From Cynocephalus volans (lineage: Eukaryota > Chordata > Mammalia > Dermoptera > Cynocephalidae): 64,000 nucleotides of DNA. Location of the stretch: NCBI RefSeq assembly GCF_027409185.1, contig NC_084463.1, positions 162,603,869 to 162,667,868 of the forward strand, given 5' to 3'. Under the pieces are notes generated by a model. The model made no database searches and was not told the origin of the DNA. It saw only the letters and a list, made by a program, of their open reading frames with translations. The translations under genes and the position numbers were made by a program. The number at the start of each line of letters is the position of its first letter. The first letter of the stretch is position 1. Below, one piece after another: positions 41,332 through 53,089 of the stretch.

Positions 41332-41794
41332 TATAGTAAAGTGGTTACTACAGCAAAACAAATTAACATATCCGTCATCTCACATAGTTACCCTCCGTCC
41401 CCCCGCACCTCACCCCAACCCCCTTCAGGCAGGAACAGGTATAATCTGCTCATTCAGCAAAAATCCTGAATGCGACACACTGTCGGTGGCTCGAGTCCTC
41501 ACGTGCATCAGACCTCTCAGCTTGTTCATCCTACGCAGTTGCTACTTTGCATCCTTTGATCTACATTACTCCTCATTTCCTCCCCCACCCCAACCTAGTA
41601 ACCACTGTTAGTCCCTATCTCTATGTACTTGAACTTTTTTTTTTTAGGCTCCACATATAAGTGAGGTCATGCAATATTTTAATCTCTGTGTCTGGCATAT
41701 TTCACTTGCCTTAACATCCTCCAGGTCTATCCGTGTTGGGGCAAACGGCAGGACCTCCTGCTTTTGTAAGGCTGAATAATACTCCATTGTATAT

Positions 41795-42203
41795 TGTTAT
41801 GGCTCCAGTGAGTCCCCCAACAGTGCGTGTATTGGAATTTTAATCTCCATTGTAACAGTGTTAGGAGGGTGGGAAATCCGATTACAGTAGTTTAAAAGGC
41901 AGGGCCTTTAAGAGTTGATTAGATTGTGAGGACTCTACCTTTGTGGATGAACTGATCCATTCATGGAGCAATGGGCGTGGTTCTGATGGCTTTAAAAGCA
42001 GAGCAGGTGAGAAGCTCAGCTCTTTTGCTCAGCCCATTCTCGTCACGGACACTCTGGTCACCATGAGACCCTGTAGAGAGTTCCACCAAGGAGGCTCTCA
42101 CCAGATGTGTTCCCTGGACTTTGGACTTCCCAGCTTCCTTTATTTCTTTATAAATTACCCAGTTTCAGGTATTCTGTAATAAGCAACAGAAAGGTACTAA
42201 TAC
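41795..42203 (+). mobile_element. MaLR solo LTR with TSD
   Basis: TGTTATGGCTCCAGTGAGTCCCC to AGGTACTAATAC. GTATAT flanks it at 41789-41794 and 42204-42209. Contains GGTGGGAAATCCGATTACAG and TTGGACTTCCCAGC. Same subfamily as 58020 and 6842. Confidence 0.85.
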
Positions 42204-42369
42204 GTATATATACACCACAGTTTCTTTATCCATGTATCCATTGATGGACACCTAGGTTGTTTCCATATCTTGGCTGTTGTGAATAGTGCTGCGACGAGCA
42301 CGGGAGTGCAGTTATGAGCATTCTTGCAGAAGTCTTTTGGTAAACACATGCACTCTTTCCCTTGAGCAC

Positions 42370-42811
42370 TGTATTAGTCAGAGTTCTCCAGGGAAACAAC
42401 CAATCGGATGTGTGTGGAGAGAGAGAGAATCAGAGAGAGAGAGAGAGAGAGGATTTAAGGAATTAACTTACATGATTGTGGAGGCTTGGTAAGTCCGAAA
42501 AAAGTCCAAGATCTGCAGGGTAGGCTGGCAGGCTGGAGACCCAGAGAAAAGCTGATGTTGTAGTTCGAACGTGAAGGATCTGTGCTGGCAGGACTCCCTC
42601 CACTTCGAGGGAGGTCAGTCTTTTTTAAGGCCTTCAGCTGACTGAATGAGGCCCACCCACACGATGGAGGCTGACCTGCTTTACTCTAAGTCTACTGATT
42701 TAAATGTTAACCTCATCCAAAAAACACCTTCACAGCAACATCTAGAATGTTTGACCAGATATCTGGGTACTGTGGCCTAGCCAAATGAATACCTAAGATT
42801 AACCATCACAA
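42370..42811 (-). mobile_element. MLT2-like ERVL LTR, minus orientation
   Basis: Starts GTATTAGTCAGAGTTCTCCAGGG; the middle has GCCTTCAGCTGACTGAATGAGGCCCACCC; near the end are CACAGCAACATCTAGAATG and ATTAACCATCACA. A GA microsatellite (42417-42452) lies inside. Confidence 0.82.
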
Positions 42812-44170
42812 GTATACACGAGCGTACTTCAAAAAGTTCTTGGATTCAAATTATCTTTTAATTCTACTTTTCCACAAACTTTCTTTTTTCTTGTGTTTGC
42901 TATTTTTCTCCTTTCCACGGACTTTTTGAAGTACCCCCGTATACCTAGGAGTGGGGCTTTCGTAGACAACAGCTTTTCTGTGTGGTTGGCTGGATAACGC
43001 TCCCGCCTGCAGCGCATGGAAGTTCCAGTTGTTCTGTGTCCTTGGCAGCCCCTGCAATTGTTCGTGTCTTACATTTTTCTAACGGGTGTGTAGTGGTGTC
43101 TCATCTTGGTTTTGATCTGCATTTTTCTGATGACTAATGACACTGGGCACCTTTTCTTATGCTTAAGGGTTATATGATGTTGGCACACAAATTATCATAA
43201 GACGGCAAACACTTTTTTTACATCGAGGGCTGGACTTGGAAATATGGCCACAGATAGGCAAGAAATTTACCCTTCCTTCAGAGTCTTTACATGTTTGCTC
43301 AACATGTATTTAGTCTGGCTGTGTAGAAGCTGCTTTAAAAAAAGAAAAAAATGATTGTTTACAGAAACATTTTCACTTTCAGGGACTGAAAAATAATCCT
43401 CCTGTTTCCTACTTTGCTGTAGTTCTTATTTTTGTTTTAGGTTGTGTATTATTATTATTATTTTTTTTTGGTAGTGTATTAATCAGATCTAAGTTCAACT
43501 GAAATAAACTAGAAGTTTTTATCTCACTCAGTGACAAATCTAGTGTCCTCTGGAAGGGAAGGGGTGTGCACTCAGTCATGCTAGGGACCCAGGCTCCTTC
43601 TCACTGTCTCTGTCCTGCCACTGGTACTGTTCCTGTCACCTCCACAATCCAGCCTGTGGCATGGGGGTTCTTTGAACAACCTTTTGAAAAGGCATATTCT
43701 AGGGTTCACAATGTAGATAGTACAATCACGTGTTGCCAACACACAGCATGCCCCCGTGCAGTAGAGTTTGGAATTTCTGACCTTCAATTGGCAATGACTT
43801 CTTGTGAACATGCATCACAGAAATACTCAACAAAGAGATGCCAGTGTTACCAAGAAGTTCATTTTTTCCCTCTTGAGTACTTCAGTGGGGCGGAACCAAT
43901 TTATATTTAAACAGTTATGTAAGCAATCGAGGGGATGAGGGTGGGTTAACTAGCTGCTATATTACTGGTTTATTCCAGTGATGTTTTATATACTGGCCCT
44001 TGGGGAAGCTCCCAGAGGTCTCTGCCCAGGCCCGGCTCCAGCTCTGCAAGGATGTGCGCTCTAGCGTCAGCTGTCCCACACCCTAACGAGCAGCTCACAT
44101 AGCCTGCAAACGTGTCATGCGCGACACTAGGGGCAGGGCTCACTCCTCACGCTCTCTTCTATTTGTATTG
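42812..44170. other. Intergenic, no gene seen
   Basis: 42830-42935 contains a near-palindrome: ACTTCAAAAAGTTCTTGGATTC on one side and GGACTTTTTGAAGTACC on the other, about 80 bp apart (likely a small inverted-repeat DNA transposon or its remnant). 43060-43160 resembles reversed L1 text. The rest is unassigned. Confidence 0.45.
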
Positions 44171-44180
44171 GTCAGGATGA

Positions 44181-44277
44181 TTTTTTGTGTGTGTGGCTGG
44201 CCAGTACGGGGATCTGAACCCTCGGCCTCGGTGTTACGAGGCTGTGCTCTAACCAACTGAGCTAACCAGCCAGCCTG
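44181..44277 (-). mobile_element. Monomer tRNA-Ile SINE
   Basis: TTTTTTGTGTGTGTGGCTGGCC, GGGGATCTGAACCCTCGGCC, CTCTAACCAACTGAGCTAACC; reverse orientation, well conserved. Confidence 0.87.
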
Positions 44278-45394
44278 TGATTTTGATGCGAGCAACAGAA
44301 ACCCAACTCGAAAGCTAAGTGACTCGGTTGACCGGAGGCAAGAGCTGCGTCTGGCTTTAGGCATGCCGGACCCAGGATCCCCCCCAAATCCAGGGCCATC
44401 TCTCCCTCTTCTTTTTGCTCTTCCCCCCCACATTCACATTCTCTGTCTCTACTCTGCTAACCTCTCTGTGGCTCCACTCTTAGGCAGCCTGTTCCTGCAG
44501 GGTGGCAAAGAGGACCACGTCGCTTTAAGACTTTCTCAGACCCAGCAAACAGAGCAACTCTACCCTAGCAGTGCCTGTTCTGGGGTTGCCTTTCCTTGCC
44601 TTTGGCTCCTTAGGTCGTGCTCCGCCCTGAAAGATCACTGAGGCTGGGAGGACGCAGCTCTCAACTGGCCAGCCTGGGTCACGCGCCCGTCCCTTTGGGT
44701 GGAAGTGGTTAGTTTCACTTCAGTCACATGGGCTTGGTTCCCCCCCACAAGAGGGGTTCTGATACCAGAGGAAGGGACAAGGGATGCTCAGCAGACAAAG
44801 ACCTCGGACAGCCTCTGTGCCATCTTCGTCACGACAAGATGACTCCTTTGGACGGCTGTTTTCTGTACTGCATATTACGAAAACAATATGTAATGAGGTG
44901 GAGGAAACTTACTCATCAAAAATTCCTAAGGAGAAACTAAAGGTGGGTTAGTGGGGGGTTTGGCCAGAGAGGGGGCACTCTGCGCCCAGGACCTGGATGT
45001 CCCATGGAAGTCTCTTCCTGGGGTCCAGCAGGCAGCGGTGGAGGGCACCAGGGGATGAGATTGAGGGTGGGCTGTGCCTGATGCAGTCCCCTGTCTGTGC
45101 CCCAGCCTGGTCTTCAGTGACAGGCTGACTCATCACAATGCCCAGGACGACTGGAAAGCAGGTTCTCTTTAGGTCCCATGATGGGGCCTAAAGAGGGGAG
45201 GCAGCCGGCAGGCCTGGTGGGCTCTAGAGCAGAGGAGGGAGTGGGGCTTGAGCTGCCCGGGCCTGGGAATTGGGGTTCAGATAGAGTTTTACCTAAATAT
45301 GCAAGGCACAGGAGGCCTAAGGGGTCCGTAGGTCATCATTTTCCTTCTGTTTTTCTGAATATAAAATAAGGGCTGGGGTGTTTTCCAACACCAA
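44278..45394. other. Intergenic, no gene seen
   Basis: Moderate GC with no recognisable coding, RNA or repeat signal by eye. Confidence 0.4.
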
Positions 45395-46085
45395 CAACCA
45401 ATTCTCTCATTTCGCTGGATACTAATTGCATGTTCAACAATTCAGTTCTGACACTAACTGCCCCAAGTTAGTGCAGACCCCACAAGTTAAGGGTCCGGTC
45501 CCACAAGACTGCCCCCACTTCAGATGCCAACCGCGAGTACTGGGTCTCCTGTGCTTCTGACCCACTGGCCATAAATCAGGTGCTCCCGGGACCCCTCCTC
45601 AGGTTCAGTGATTTACTAGAATGGCTCACAGGACTCAAGGAAACCCTTAACTTCCATTTACTGGCTTGTCATAAAGGACACAAGTCAGGAACAGCCAGAT
45701 GAACAGATGCACAGGGCAAGGTATGGGGGTGGCGTGGAGCTTTCCGGGGCCACCCTCCCAGCACCTCTGCGTGTTCAGCAACCTGGAAGCTCATCAAATC
45801 TTGTTGTTCAAGAGTTTTTATAGAGCTTAGGAGAGCCTAATAGAGCTCTGTAAAATCAAAGAGGCTCCGGGGCTGGCTGGTTGGCTCAGTTGGTTAGAGG
45901 GCAGCTCTACTACACCAAGGTCAAGGGTTCGGATCCAGGCTAGCCTCCCCAAAAAGGGGGGGGTCTCATATGATGCTCCCATCACTCAGGAAATTCCAAG
46001 AGTTTTTGGAGCTCTGTGCCAGGAACTGGGGACAAAGACCAAATATATTTCTTATTGTACCACAATTGGGTGTGTGTTTCCAAAA
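45395..46085. mobile_element. Old LTR remnant, family not assigned
   Basis: GTGATTTACTAGAATGGCTCACAGGACTCA, AACAGCCAGATGAACAGATGCACAGGG and CAACCTGGAAGCTCATC are typical of a widespread mammalian LTR type. I cannot name the family. A monomer SINE (45869-45957) interrupts it. Confidence 0.5.
45869..45957 (+). mobile_element. Monomer tRNA-Ile SINE
   Basis: GGGGCTGGCTGGTTGGCTCAGTTGG start, CAAGGGTTCGGATCC box B; tail reduced to AAAAAGG. Confidence 0.82.
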
Positions 46086-49000
46086 CTATTCTCTCTTCCT
46101 AACCCTTCCTAAGAGTCGCACAATCCTAATTCCTTTCTAAAAGCCTCCTGACAGGCTGGCAGCTCACAACGCGTTCCCCCAGTGTCCACTTCACCACCGG
46201 AGGAGGCGGGGAGGGGACAGCAGCCTAGGGACCTTCTCCCTCCTGGGGACCCTGTGCAGGCCCATTCCCTGCCCTCTTGGGGCCTCCATCCCCACCCTGA
46301 CTGAGCTCCTTGTCTTTTAGCCCTGGGTGCATGAGGCTGGGGTCCGGGTGAGGGTGAGGGGCAGGGCTGTGGGCAGGGTCCTCAGCCTCAGGGGCAGGGA
46401 GCTCTAAAGGCCCTCCAGGCAGCTGCTGTTTACGTAGCTCCTGGTGTGTACAGGGGGATGGAAACAGGGGCATGAGGATCCCTGTTCCCCACCCTGAAGG
46501 ATGTCACTCTAGAGCAGGAGACATTGGTAATTGAATTGATTACCAATAGAAGGAGGGACATTCAGGAAGATGGGAGGAGGCCCCTGTGCCTGTCTCCCAC
46601 CCTCTCTGCCCACCTTTTCTCAGCCACTGCTGCCACAATCAGCCTCCCACAGCTGTCACCTGGGAGGAGGAGATGCTGGGGGCTCATCTTGGGCGTAGCT
46701 CAGTGGGTGGGACCGGCAGGCAGATTGCACAGGACAGATGGCATTTGCCAGACGCTCACTATGTGCTACATGTCATCTCATTTCAGCCTCACAACACGTC
46801 GCACTTTGCAAGGGAGGAAAGCGAGGCCCACGAGGTTCTGAGTAGCAAGGCCAAGTTCACCGAGGTGGAAGGAGGAGCCAGGCATCGACCCCAGGCCTCC
46901 TGACCCATAGATGACGCTCTTGCCCCGATGCCACAAGTGGGAAATGATAATGCAAATGCCACGAGGGCTTGTCTTCTTTATCAGTCAATTCCTTGAAGGG
47001 GCTATTCAGCTAAACTGCATTGTTCTGGGCTTTCGGGAGAGCAGGCAGGGGCTGTGGAGAGCCGGTGCAGAGGTGAGGGTAGGCCTGTCCGGACAGCACT
47101 GTGACTTTCAGCTTCAGTTTGAAGGATCATGAGAATCGGTGGTGACTGAGGCTGTGTCCACCTTCCCCAAAGGTGCAACAACACCAGTGTCCTGGCACCG
47201 ATGGACAAAAACCCTAGAAAAGGCCAACTGGCCCTGCTCCAGCAAGTCTAGAGCATGAAAGCCCTTCTGCAGTTTCAAGTTACTCTGGGAGGTTTGGGGA
47301 GGATTATCTTGAACACTAAATTGCTAAATGAGCTCACCCAGGTTATCAGGTTTGGCTGGGGCACCACAAATCATGTGGGCAAAGTCCCCAGAGCACCAAA
47401 ACTCCAGCCCCCACACCCCCAGCGGCCCTCTGAAGCCTCTAAGCCTGAGCCTGCTCCCCGTGCTGTGGTGAGCGGGGCGGTCAAGCTCCTGGCTTAGCTT
47501 TTGCTGCCCTGACCCAGCCCAAGCCCTTGGTCAGGCCACACGTGGCAGGTTGGTGGGCACAAGGCAGCACTGGATCAAGCCCAAGAAGGGGACAGAGGCC
47601 AAGGGCTTTCACCAGCACCAGGCTACCTGCTCATGACAACCAGCGCTCCAAGCACAAAGTGGAGCGTCCAGCCCAGAAATAGGCTCTCACCACTACTTTC
47701 TCTTTCAGTTTCCATTTCCCAACTTCTGTCATCAACTCCTTTACACAGTCAACGTTGACAGTGGTAATCTATTTGATTGCCATAATTAAGGCTTCAGTGC
47801 TTTGTCTATAAGTTGATTCTAAAAATGGAGAAATTGATAAACTGTAGACACATTATTGGGACATGTATCATTCACAGAAGAGTGTAAGTATTGTTACACT
47901 GCTTTTGTTTTACAGCCTTTCATTTTTTCAGGAGTTTCTAGTTGCCTTTCATTTTTTTCTTGCCTTACTGATGGATATCATATCTTCATTTCTTTCAATC
48001 TTTCCATCCAGTCAGATATATTATGCCTACCTTTCCTCAGAAACTTCCCTTTGGGACCTTTCTCCATCCTGTTTTACCTAGATTGCTTACTCTCTAGGCT
48101 TTTTACATGGCAGTGTCCAGGAATGTTCTTGGCCTAGTTCTACAGTTTGGAATGCACTGGGACTGGTGTCTAAATGTAAAGGGAATTCTAAAGGTGACAG
48201 ATTACCTGGAGTAGCCTCCTGGTGGCAGCAGAGTGAGTTAGGATGCACATTAGTTGATAGTGGGACAAAGGGATGTGTTTTCCAAGTGTGAGATGTGGAC
48301 AGAGCTGTTCCAGGGTTTCTTCAAAGAGTCCTTGCCCAAGAGGACCACCTGGGGCGACTCTAACAGAGCAATGGACCCCTGATGCCCGGGGGCTGAAGGG
48401 AGAGTATTCAGCATCCAGTTGGAGGAAAGACATTGCCACATCAAGAGAGGAATCTGTGTGTTTGTGTGTGTACATGCGCACGTGTGTGTCTTTCCAAGGA
48501 TCTCACAAAAGCATTCCCATGTGAAAACCAGTAATCATGCATCCTCCCTCCAGGGGATATCATTACCGGGGGCAACTGTACCAACCGTGCAAGGCTGTGC
48601 CCTTTCCCCCCTTATCTGCTGGCCCCTCGGCCTTACCCTTCAAGGTGGTGAGAGGAGCCAGAAGATGGTGGGAAAGACCACACCCCTTCCAAGCCAGAGT
48701 CTGACTCAAGTTGGGGAAGGGGGATGCTCCACAGTGGATAAGAGTTCAGAACTTTGAAGATTACACTAGACCAGACTCTCCATGCTCTCTACGTGCTTTC
48801 ATGTCTCAGACTTCAGAGTGATTGGTTGAGCAACGGGATTTTCTCTTGTTTTCTCCCAGGGGAGAGAAGGACTCCTTTGAAGGAGCACGTTTAATGAGAA
48901 GTGGGTAGAAAGGAAGTGCTGCCTGCTCCCAGCCCCCGAGAGCAGCTGGCTCCGTAACCTGCTCCATCAGCCCGGAGATGGAGAGGAAACGTCACTGGAT

Positions 49001-49356
49001 GCCCCGCTCACCTCGCAATGTGATGCAGGAGAATCTCAGCAGCTCCCACCCTGGCCTGGAATCCCCATCTGGTGCTGGATGTCAGGGAGGTGCTGGGCAT
49101 TGCAAGGGGAAAGCAGTGTTGCGTGGACGGCATTGCTAGGGAGCACTCCATAGCAACCCTCTTGGTAGAGGTAAAATAGATGATGTTGGAAGTCTAGCAT
49201 CTCCCAGGGCTGGGGCTCAGGGCTTTAGTCTAGATCAGGAGTCAGCAAGCTTTCTGTTAAGGAGAGGTAGCAAATATTTTAAGATTTGAGGACCATATAT
49301 TCTCTGTTGCAATCACTCGTTTCTGTTGTTGTATCAAAAAAGCAAACGTAGCAAGT
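46086..49356. other. Intergenic, no gene seen; one MIR
   Basis: 46740-46915 is a plus-orientation MIR (CTCACTATGTGCTACATGTC, ATTTCAGCCTCACAACACG). The remaining 3 kb shows no recognisable gene. 47380-47700 has a few coding-like triplets but no sustained frame or match I know. Confidence 0.5.
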
Positions 49357-50070
49357 GTATTAGTCAGAGTTCTCCAGAGAGACAGACCCAATAGGATATG
49401 TTATAAACATATGAGAGGGGATTTCTTTTCTTTTTTTTTTTTTTTAAAGATGACCGGTAAGGGGATCTTAACCCTTGGCTTGGTGTTGTCAGCACCACAC
49501 TCTCCCAAGTGAGCGAACCGGCCATCCCTACATAGGGATCTGAACCTGTGGCCTTGGTGTTGTGAGCACCACACTCTCCTGAGTGAGCCACGGGCCAGGC
49601 CGGAGAGGGGATTTCTTGGGGGACTTAGCTCATGCAATTGTGAAGAGAAGTCCCACGATTGGCCATCTGCAAACCGGGTGCCGGCAGGGTGGCTCAGTTT
49701 AAGTGTGAAGCCTCAGAACCAGGGAAGCCGATGGTGTCCTTGGTGTAAGTTCTGGAACGCCAAAGCTGAAGAGTCTTGAGCTCTTCAGCTTTTGTCCACA
49801 GACAGGAGAGAAGAGCATATCCCAGCTTCAGCACATACAGAGAAAGATTCACCTTTTTTCCTCCACTTTTTGTTCTTTCCAGGTCCCCAGCAGATTGGAT
49901 GGTTCGTGCCCAATCTTTCCCACTCAGCGTACTCAGCCTCCATGCTTATCTCTTCTGGAACACCCTTGTGGACACACCTAAAAAGTAGCTTTACCAGGTT
50001 GCTCGGTATTCCTTAATCTAATCAAGTCGACTCCTAGAATTAACCTTCATGCCCATAAATGAATAAGCAT
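49357..50070 (-). mobile_element. MLT2-like ERVL LTR, split by a SINE
   Basis: GTATTAGTCAGAGTTCTCCAGAGAGACAG start, ACCCAATAGGATATG, GAAGTCCCACGATTGGCC, then CTCCTAGAATTAACCTTCA end. Reverse orientation. A dimer SINE sits at 49428-49602. Confidence 0.78.
49428..49602 (-). mobile_element. Dimer tRNA-Ile SINE, perfect 15-bp TSD
   Basis: T run, GATGACCGGTAAGGGGATC, two reversed units, ending GAGCCACGGGCCAGGC. GAGAGGGGATTTCTT is present at 49413-49427 and 49603-49617. Confidence 0.93.
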
Positions 50071-51451
50071 GGCTGGGGCGCCAAGAGAATTTATTTACAA
50101 AAGCAGGTGATGGGCTGAGGTCCATAGCGTGCCAACCCTTGGTTTGATGTGAACTAGCACATTATCAGTTCCCTCTCTGCTAGGAACCCTGGAGAAACTT
50201 CAGAGAGAGACAGAAATTTCAGGAAAAAACAAAATTGAGCAAAAAAGTGAAACATCCCCTCCCGGAGACTAATGGCTGTTTTGAACCTGTGTGTGAGTGC
50301 AGGGGTGTGTGTGAGAGAGACTGCGTGTGTGCTGTGCATGTGTGCAGGTGTGTGTAGATGTGTGTGTGGGCAGCGGTGAGCATGGCTGGAGGTGGCAATA
50401 AGAGGTACCAGAGGGAAACAGTTTACACTTGGCCCCTACCACTCCCTGGAGCTGTCTAGGGGCTGGTGTTGCTCGAGAACACCCTAGCACAGGCTTCCCC
50501 AGAGCTGCATCAGGGCTGCAGGAACTCCGCTGGGGGATGCACTGGGGAGAAGAGCAGGACTGACCAGCTGTGGTTTTCTCCCTTCCATGCACATTAGAAC
50601 CTGGGGAGCCACCTCCCACAGCTGCTCCACAAGGGTCTGAAGGGGAAGCCGTGGCCTCAGACGCTGCTTGGAGGGTGATAGCAAAGGGGAGAGAGATTGA
50701 CTGTGATCTGGTGGTGTCTGGGACTTATCTCCTTCTCTCTCCTTGAATAAGCCACAGGCTGGCATATTACCAAACAAAATGACTAATTCCACCAGGGGGC
50801 ACAAGCTCACATATCCCAGGGAAGACATCTCAGGGGACAAGTATATTATCTGATGCAGAATTAGTGAACCACACAGATAGAGGATACACATCACAGAAAA
50901 CAGAAGATATATGAAAAGTTATTGGCAATATGAAATAGGAAATGACACAAAACAAAAAAAGAAGAAATAATAGATATATAAACAGTAATTCGAAAAACCA
51001 TTACAGATGGGATGAATCCTGTTATGTGTACAACTGAAGGATGAAGTAGTGAGTGGAGAGATCAGCGGGGAGCTCTCTCTCGGGAAAGATAAACAAGAAA
51101 AAATATAAATGACAGTGAAGGAATAGGAGGATAAAAATATAATGGCCATTATCCAGATATTCAGGTCCCAGAAGAAGAGAAAAATAAAGATGGAGAGGAA
51201 GAAGTCTTGGAAGAAATAATGGAGATACATTTATCAAGATTAAAGAAAGATGACCAACCTCAGGCCAAAAGGAATGAGAATGACAAACTAGAGAGAGAGT
51301 TTGGCAAACCAAGAGCACCAAACCTAGACAATGAGAGTGAAAATGAAGACTACCCAAGATGAAAGAAGAAAATTATAGAAGCCCCCGGAGAGAAAGAACA
51401 GATTATTCGTGAAAGAACAAGATTCCATTTGACATCAAATTTCTCAATAGA
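50071..51451. other. Intergenic, L1-like remnants in right part, no gene seen
   Basis: 51030-51440 carries purine-rich text (AAGAAGAGAAAAATAAAGATGG) of uncertain origin. 50290-50375 is an impure GT repeat. No coding evidence. Confidence 0.4.
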
Positions 51452-51596
51452 GGGCCGAGCCCATGGCGCACTCGGGAGAGTGCAGCGCTGGGAGCGCAGC
51501 GACGCTCCCGCCGTGGGTTCAGATCCTATATAGGACTGGCCAGTGCACTCACTGGCTGAGCGCCGGTCACGAAAAAGACAAAAAAAAAAAAAAAAA
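51452..51596 (+). mobile_element. Short GC-rich dimer SINE
   Basis: GGGCCGAGCCCATGGCGCACTCGG start, internal GCGCTGGGAGCGCAGCGACGCTCCCGCC, linker ATATAGGACTGGCC, then only the first part of unit two and GCGCCGGTCACGAAAAAGAC tail. TSD AATTTCTCAATAGA / AATTCTCAATAGA. Confidence 0.92.
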
Positions 51597-51879
51597 AATT
51601 CTCAATAGAAACAGTGGATGCAGTAAATGATATCACAATATTTTCTAAATTTTAAAGGAAAAAACATTGAATCTAGAATTTTAAATCCAGCCAAATTTGT
51701 ATGGAAATGTGAGGGGGTAATAACAACATGCTCAGGCATACAAGGCTCAGAAGGTTTATCACATGAAGATTCACAATAAATATGCTTTGGGAGGAAGTGC
51801 TAGAATAAAAAGAGAAACGTACAGGAGATGCCACAGGACATGTGGAAGCAAGGGCAACCAAATAACTTTGTAAACTTTT

Positions 51880-52065
51880 TTTTTTTTTATTAAGTTTTAT
51901 TTTGTCGATATACATTGTGGCTGATTATTGCTCCCCATCACCAAAACCTCCCTCCCTTCTCCCTCCCCCCTCCCCCCTCCCCCCAACAATGTCCTTTCTG
52001 TTTGCTTGTCGTATCAACTTCAAGTAGTTGTGGTTGTTATATCTTCTTCCCCCCCCCCCCCCCCC

Positions 52066-52113
<48 letters not shown>
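51880..52113 (-). mobile_element. 5'-truncated L1 3' UTR carrying C-run and GT repeat
   Basis: Starts with a T run, then reversed L1 3' UTR (ATTTTGTCGATATACATTGTGG, CCCTCCCCCCTCCCCCC, GTTTGCTTGTCGTATCAAC), a 17-C run at 52048-52065 and 23 GT units. TTTGTAAACTTTTTT brackets it (51867-51881 and 52114-52128), so the microsatellite came in with the insertion. Confidence 0.85.
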
Positions 52114-52117
<4 letters not shown>

Positions 52118-52304
52118 TAAACTTTTTTATGGTCCTGTTAAGAAGCTATGACCAAGAAAAGAAAGGAGCTATGTATCCATAATAATCCAGAATTAAATTT
52201 CTAGATAATATCAACATTATGGGAGGAAAGGCAACTAAGATTCTTGGTATCGGGGAAGGCATAAATATTGATAAGTTTATGTATTCCTCTGGATTTCCCA
52301 AACT

Positions 52305-53083
52305 TGCTGCTTTGCCTCACACAGGGTGATGGAGATGCAAAAAGGATTACTCAAAGCCCATTTCTTCTGAGCAGTGAGACATGCTGAAGGGGTTAATTTC
52401 CCAGAACCCTCAAGAGAGAGGCATTTCTCCTTGGGAAATTAACACTAGACTGGGGATCTGTCTCAGTATTTATTCGCCAGGCCAGAAAGTTACAGAAAAG
52501 GAACATAGGTGGAGTTATGGCTAAGTATAGTTTAACAATAGAGGCTGGTAACATCAGTGAGATAACAAAATGACATTCCATAATGCAATTTGCAAAAGGT
52601 TAAGTCAATCCACCAACAAATGCTTCTTCTAAGGCCAGCCCATGGCTCACTTGGGAGAGTGCGGTGCTGATAACACCAAGGCCATGGGTTCGGATCCTAT
52701 ATAGGGATGGCTGGTTGGCTCACTGGCTGAGCATGGTGCTGACAACACCAAGCCAAGGGTTGAGATCTCCTTACTGGTCATCTTTTTAAAAAGAAAAAAA
52801 AAGCTTCTTCTTAGCAAACATTTTCTTTCCCTACAGCAATTTCCTTAGTATGTTTACATAACAATCAAGTAATGTTAATCAACGACATCTACTCTTTAAG
52901 CCAGCAATTTTGCTGTGTTACAATTCTATATCTACAACAGAGACTTTAGCCTGGGGAAGTTTCCTGTCTTTTGCAAGGTTAACATTGTAATTTTAAAAGG
53001 TTAGGTTATACCTGAAACTACAGGGCTTTGGAGACTAGGACCTGTGAAATACATGTGCTTAATAAATGTTAGTATACTCCACA
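52305..53083 (-). mobile_element. Solo LTR, class II ERV family, perfect 6-bp TSD, with SINE
   Basis: Same LTR as 33185 and 37653. Bounded by TGCTGC and TACTCCACA, flanked by CAAACT at 52299-52304 and 53084-53089. The interior is split by a dimer SINE at 52631-52802. Confidence 0.92.
52631..52802 (+). mobile_element. Dimer tRNA-Ile SINE inside the solo LTR
   Basis: AAGGCCAGCCCATGGCTCACTTGG start; CTATATAGGGATGGCTGG linker; A tail. TSD GCTTCTTCT at 52622-52630 and 52803-52811. Confidence 0.9.
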
Positions 53084-53089
53084 CAAACT

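Larger units (their letters stand above)
40020..42365 (-). mobile_element. Old L1 3' region in reverse orientation, split by two LTRs
   Basis: Segments 40020-40545, 41332-41794 and 42204-42340 read as reversed L1 3' region (TTGTTGAGGTGTTACCTACATACTATA; TTTCACTTGCCTTAACATCC; TATCCATTGATGGACACCTAGG). The LTR blocks in between are listed separately. Confidence 0.7.

Noticed and set aside
47380-47700. Possible processed pseudogene (Lys/Pro-rich triplets)
   Set aside because: No sustained frame, poly(A) tail or target duplication, and I could not match it to a known protein.
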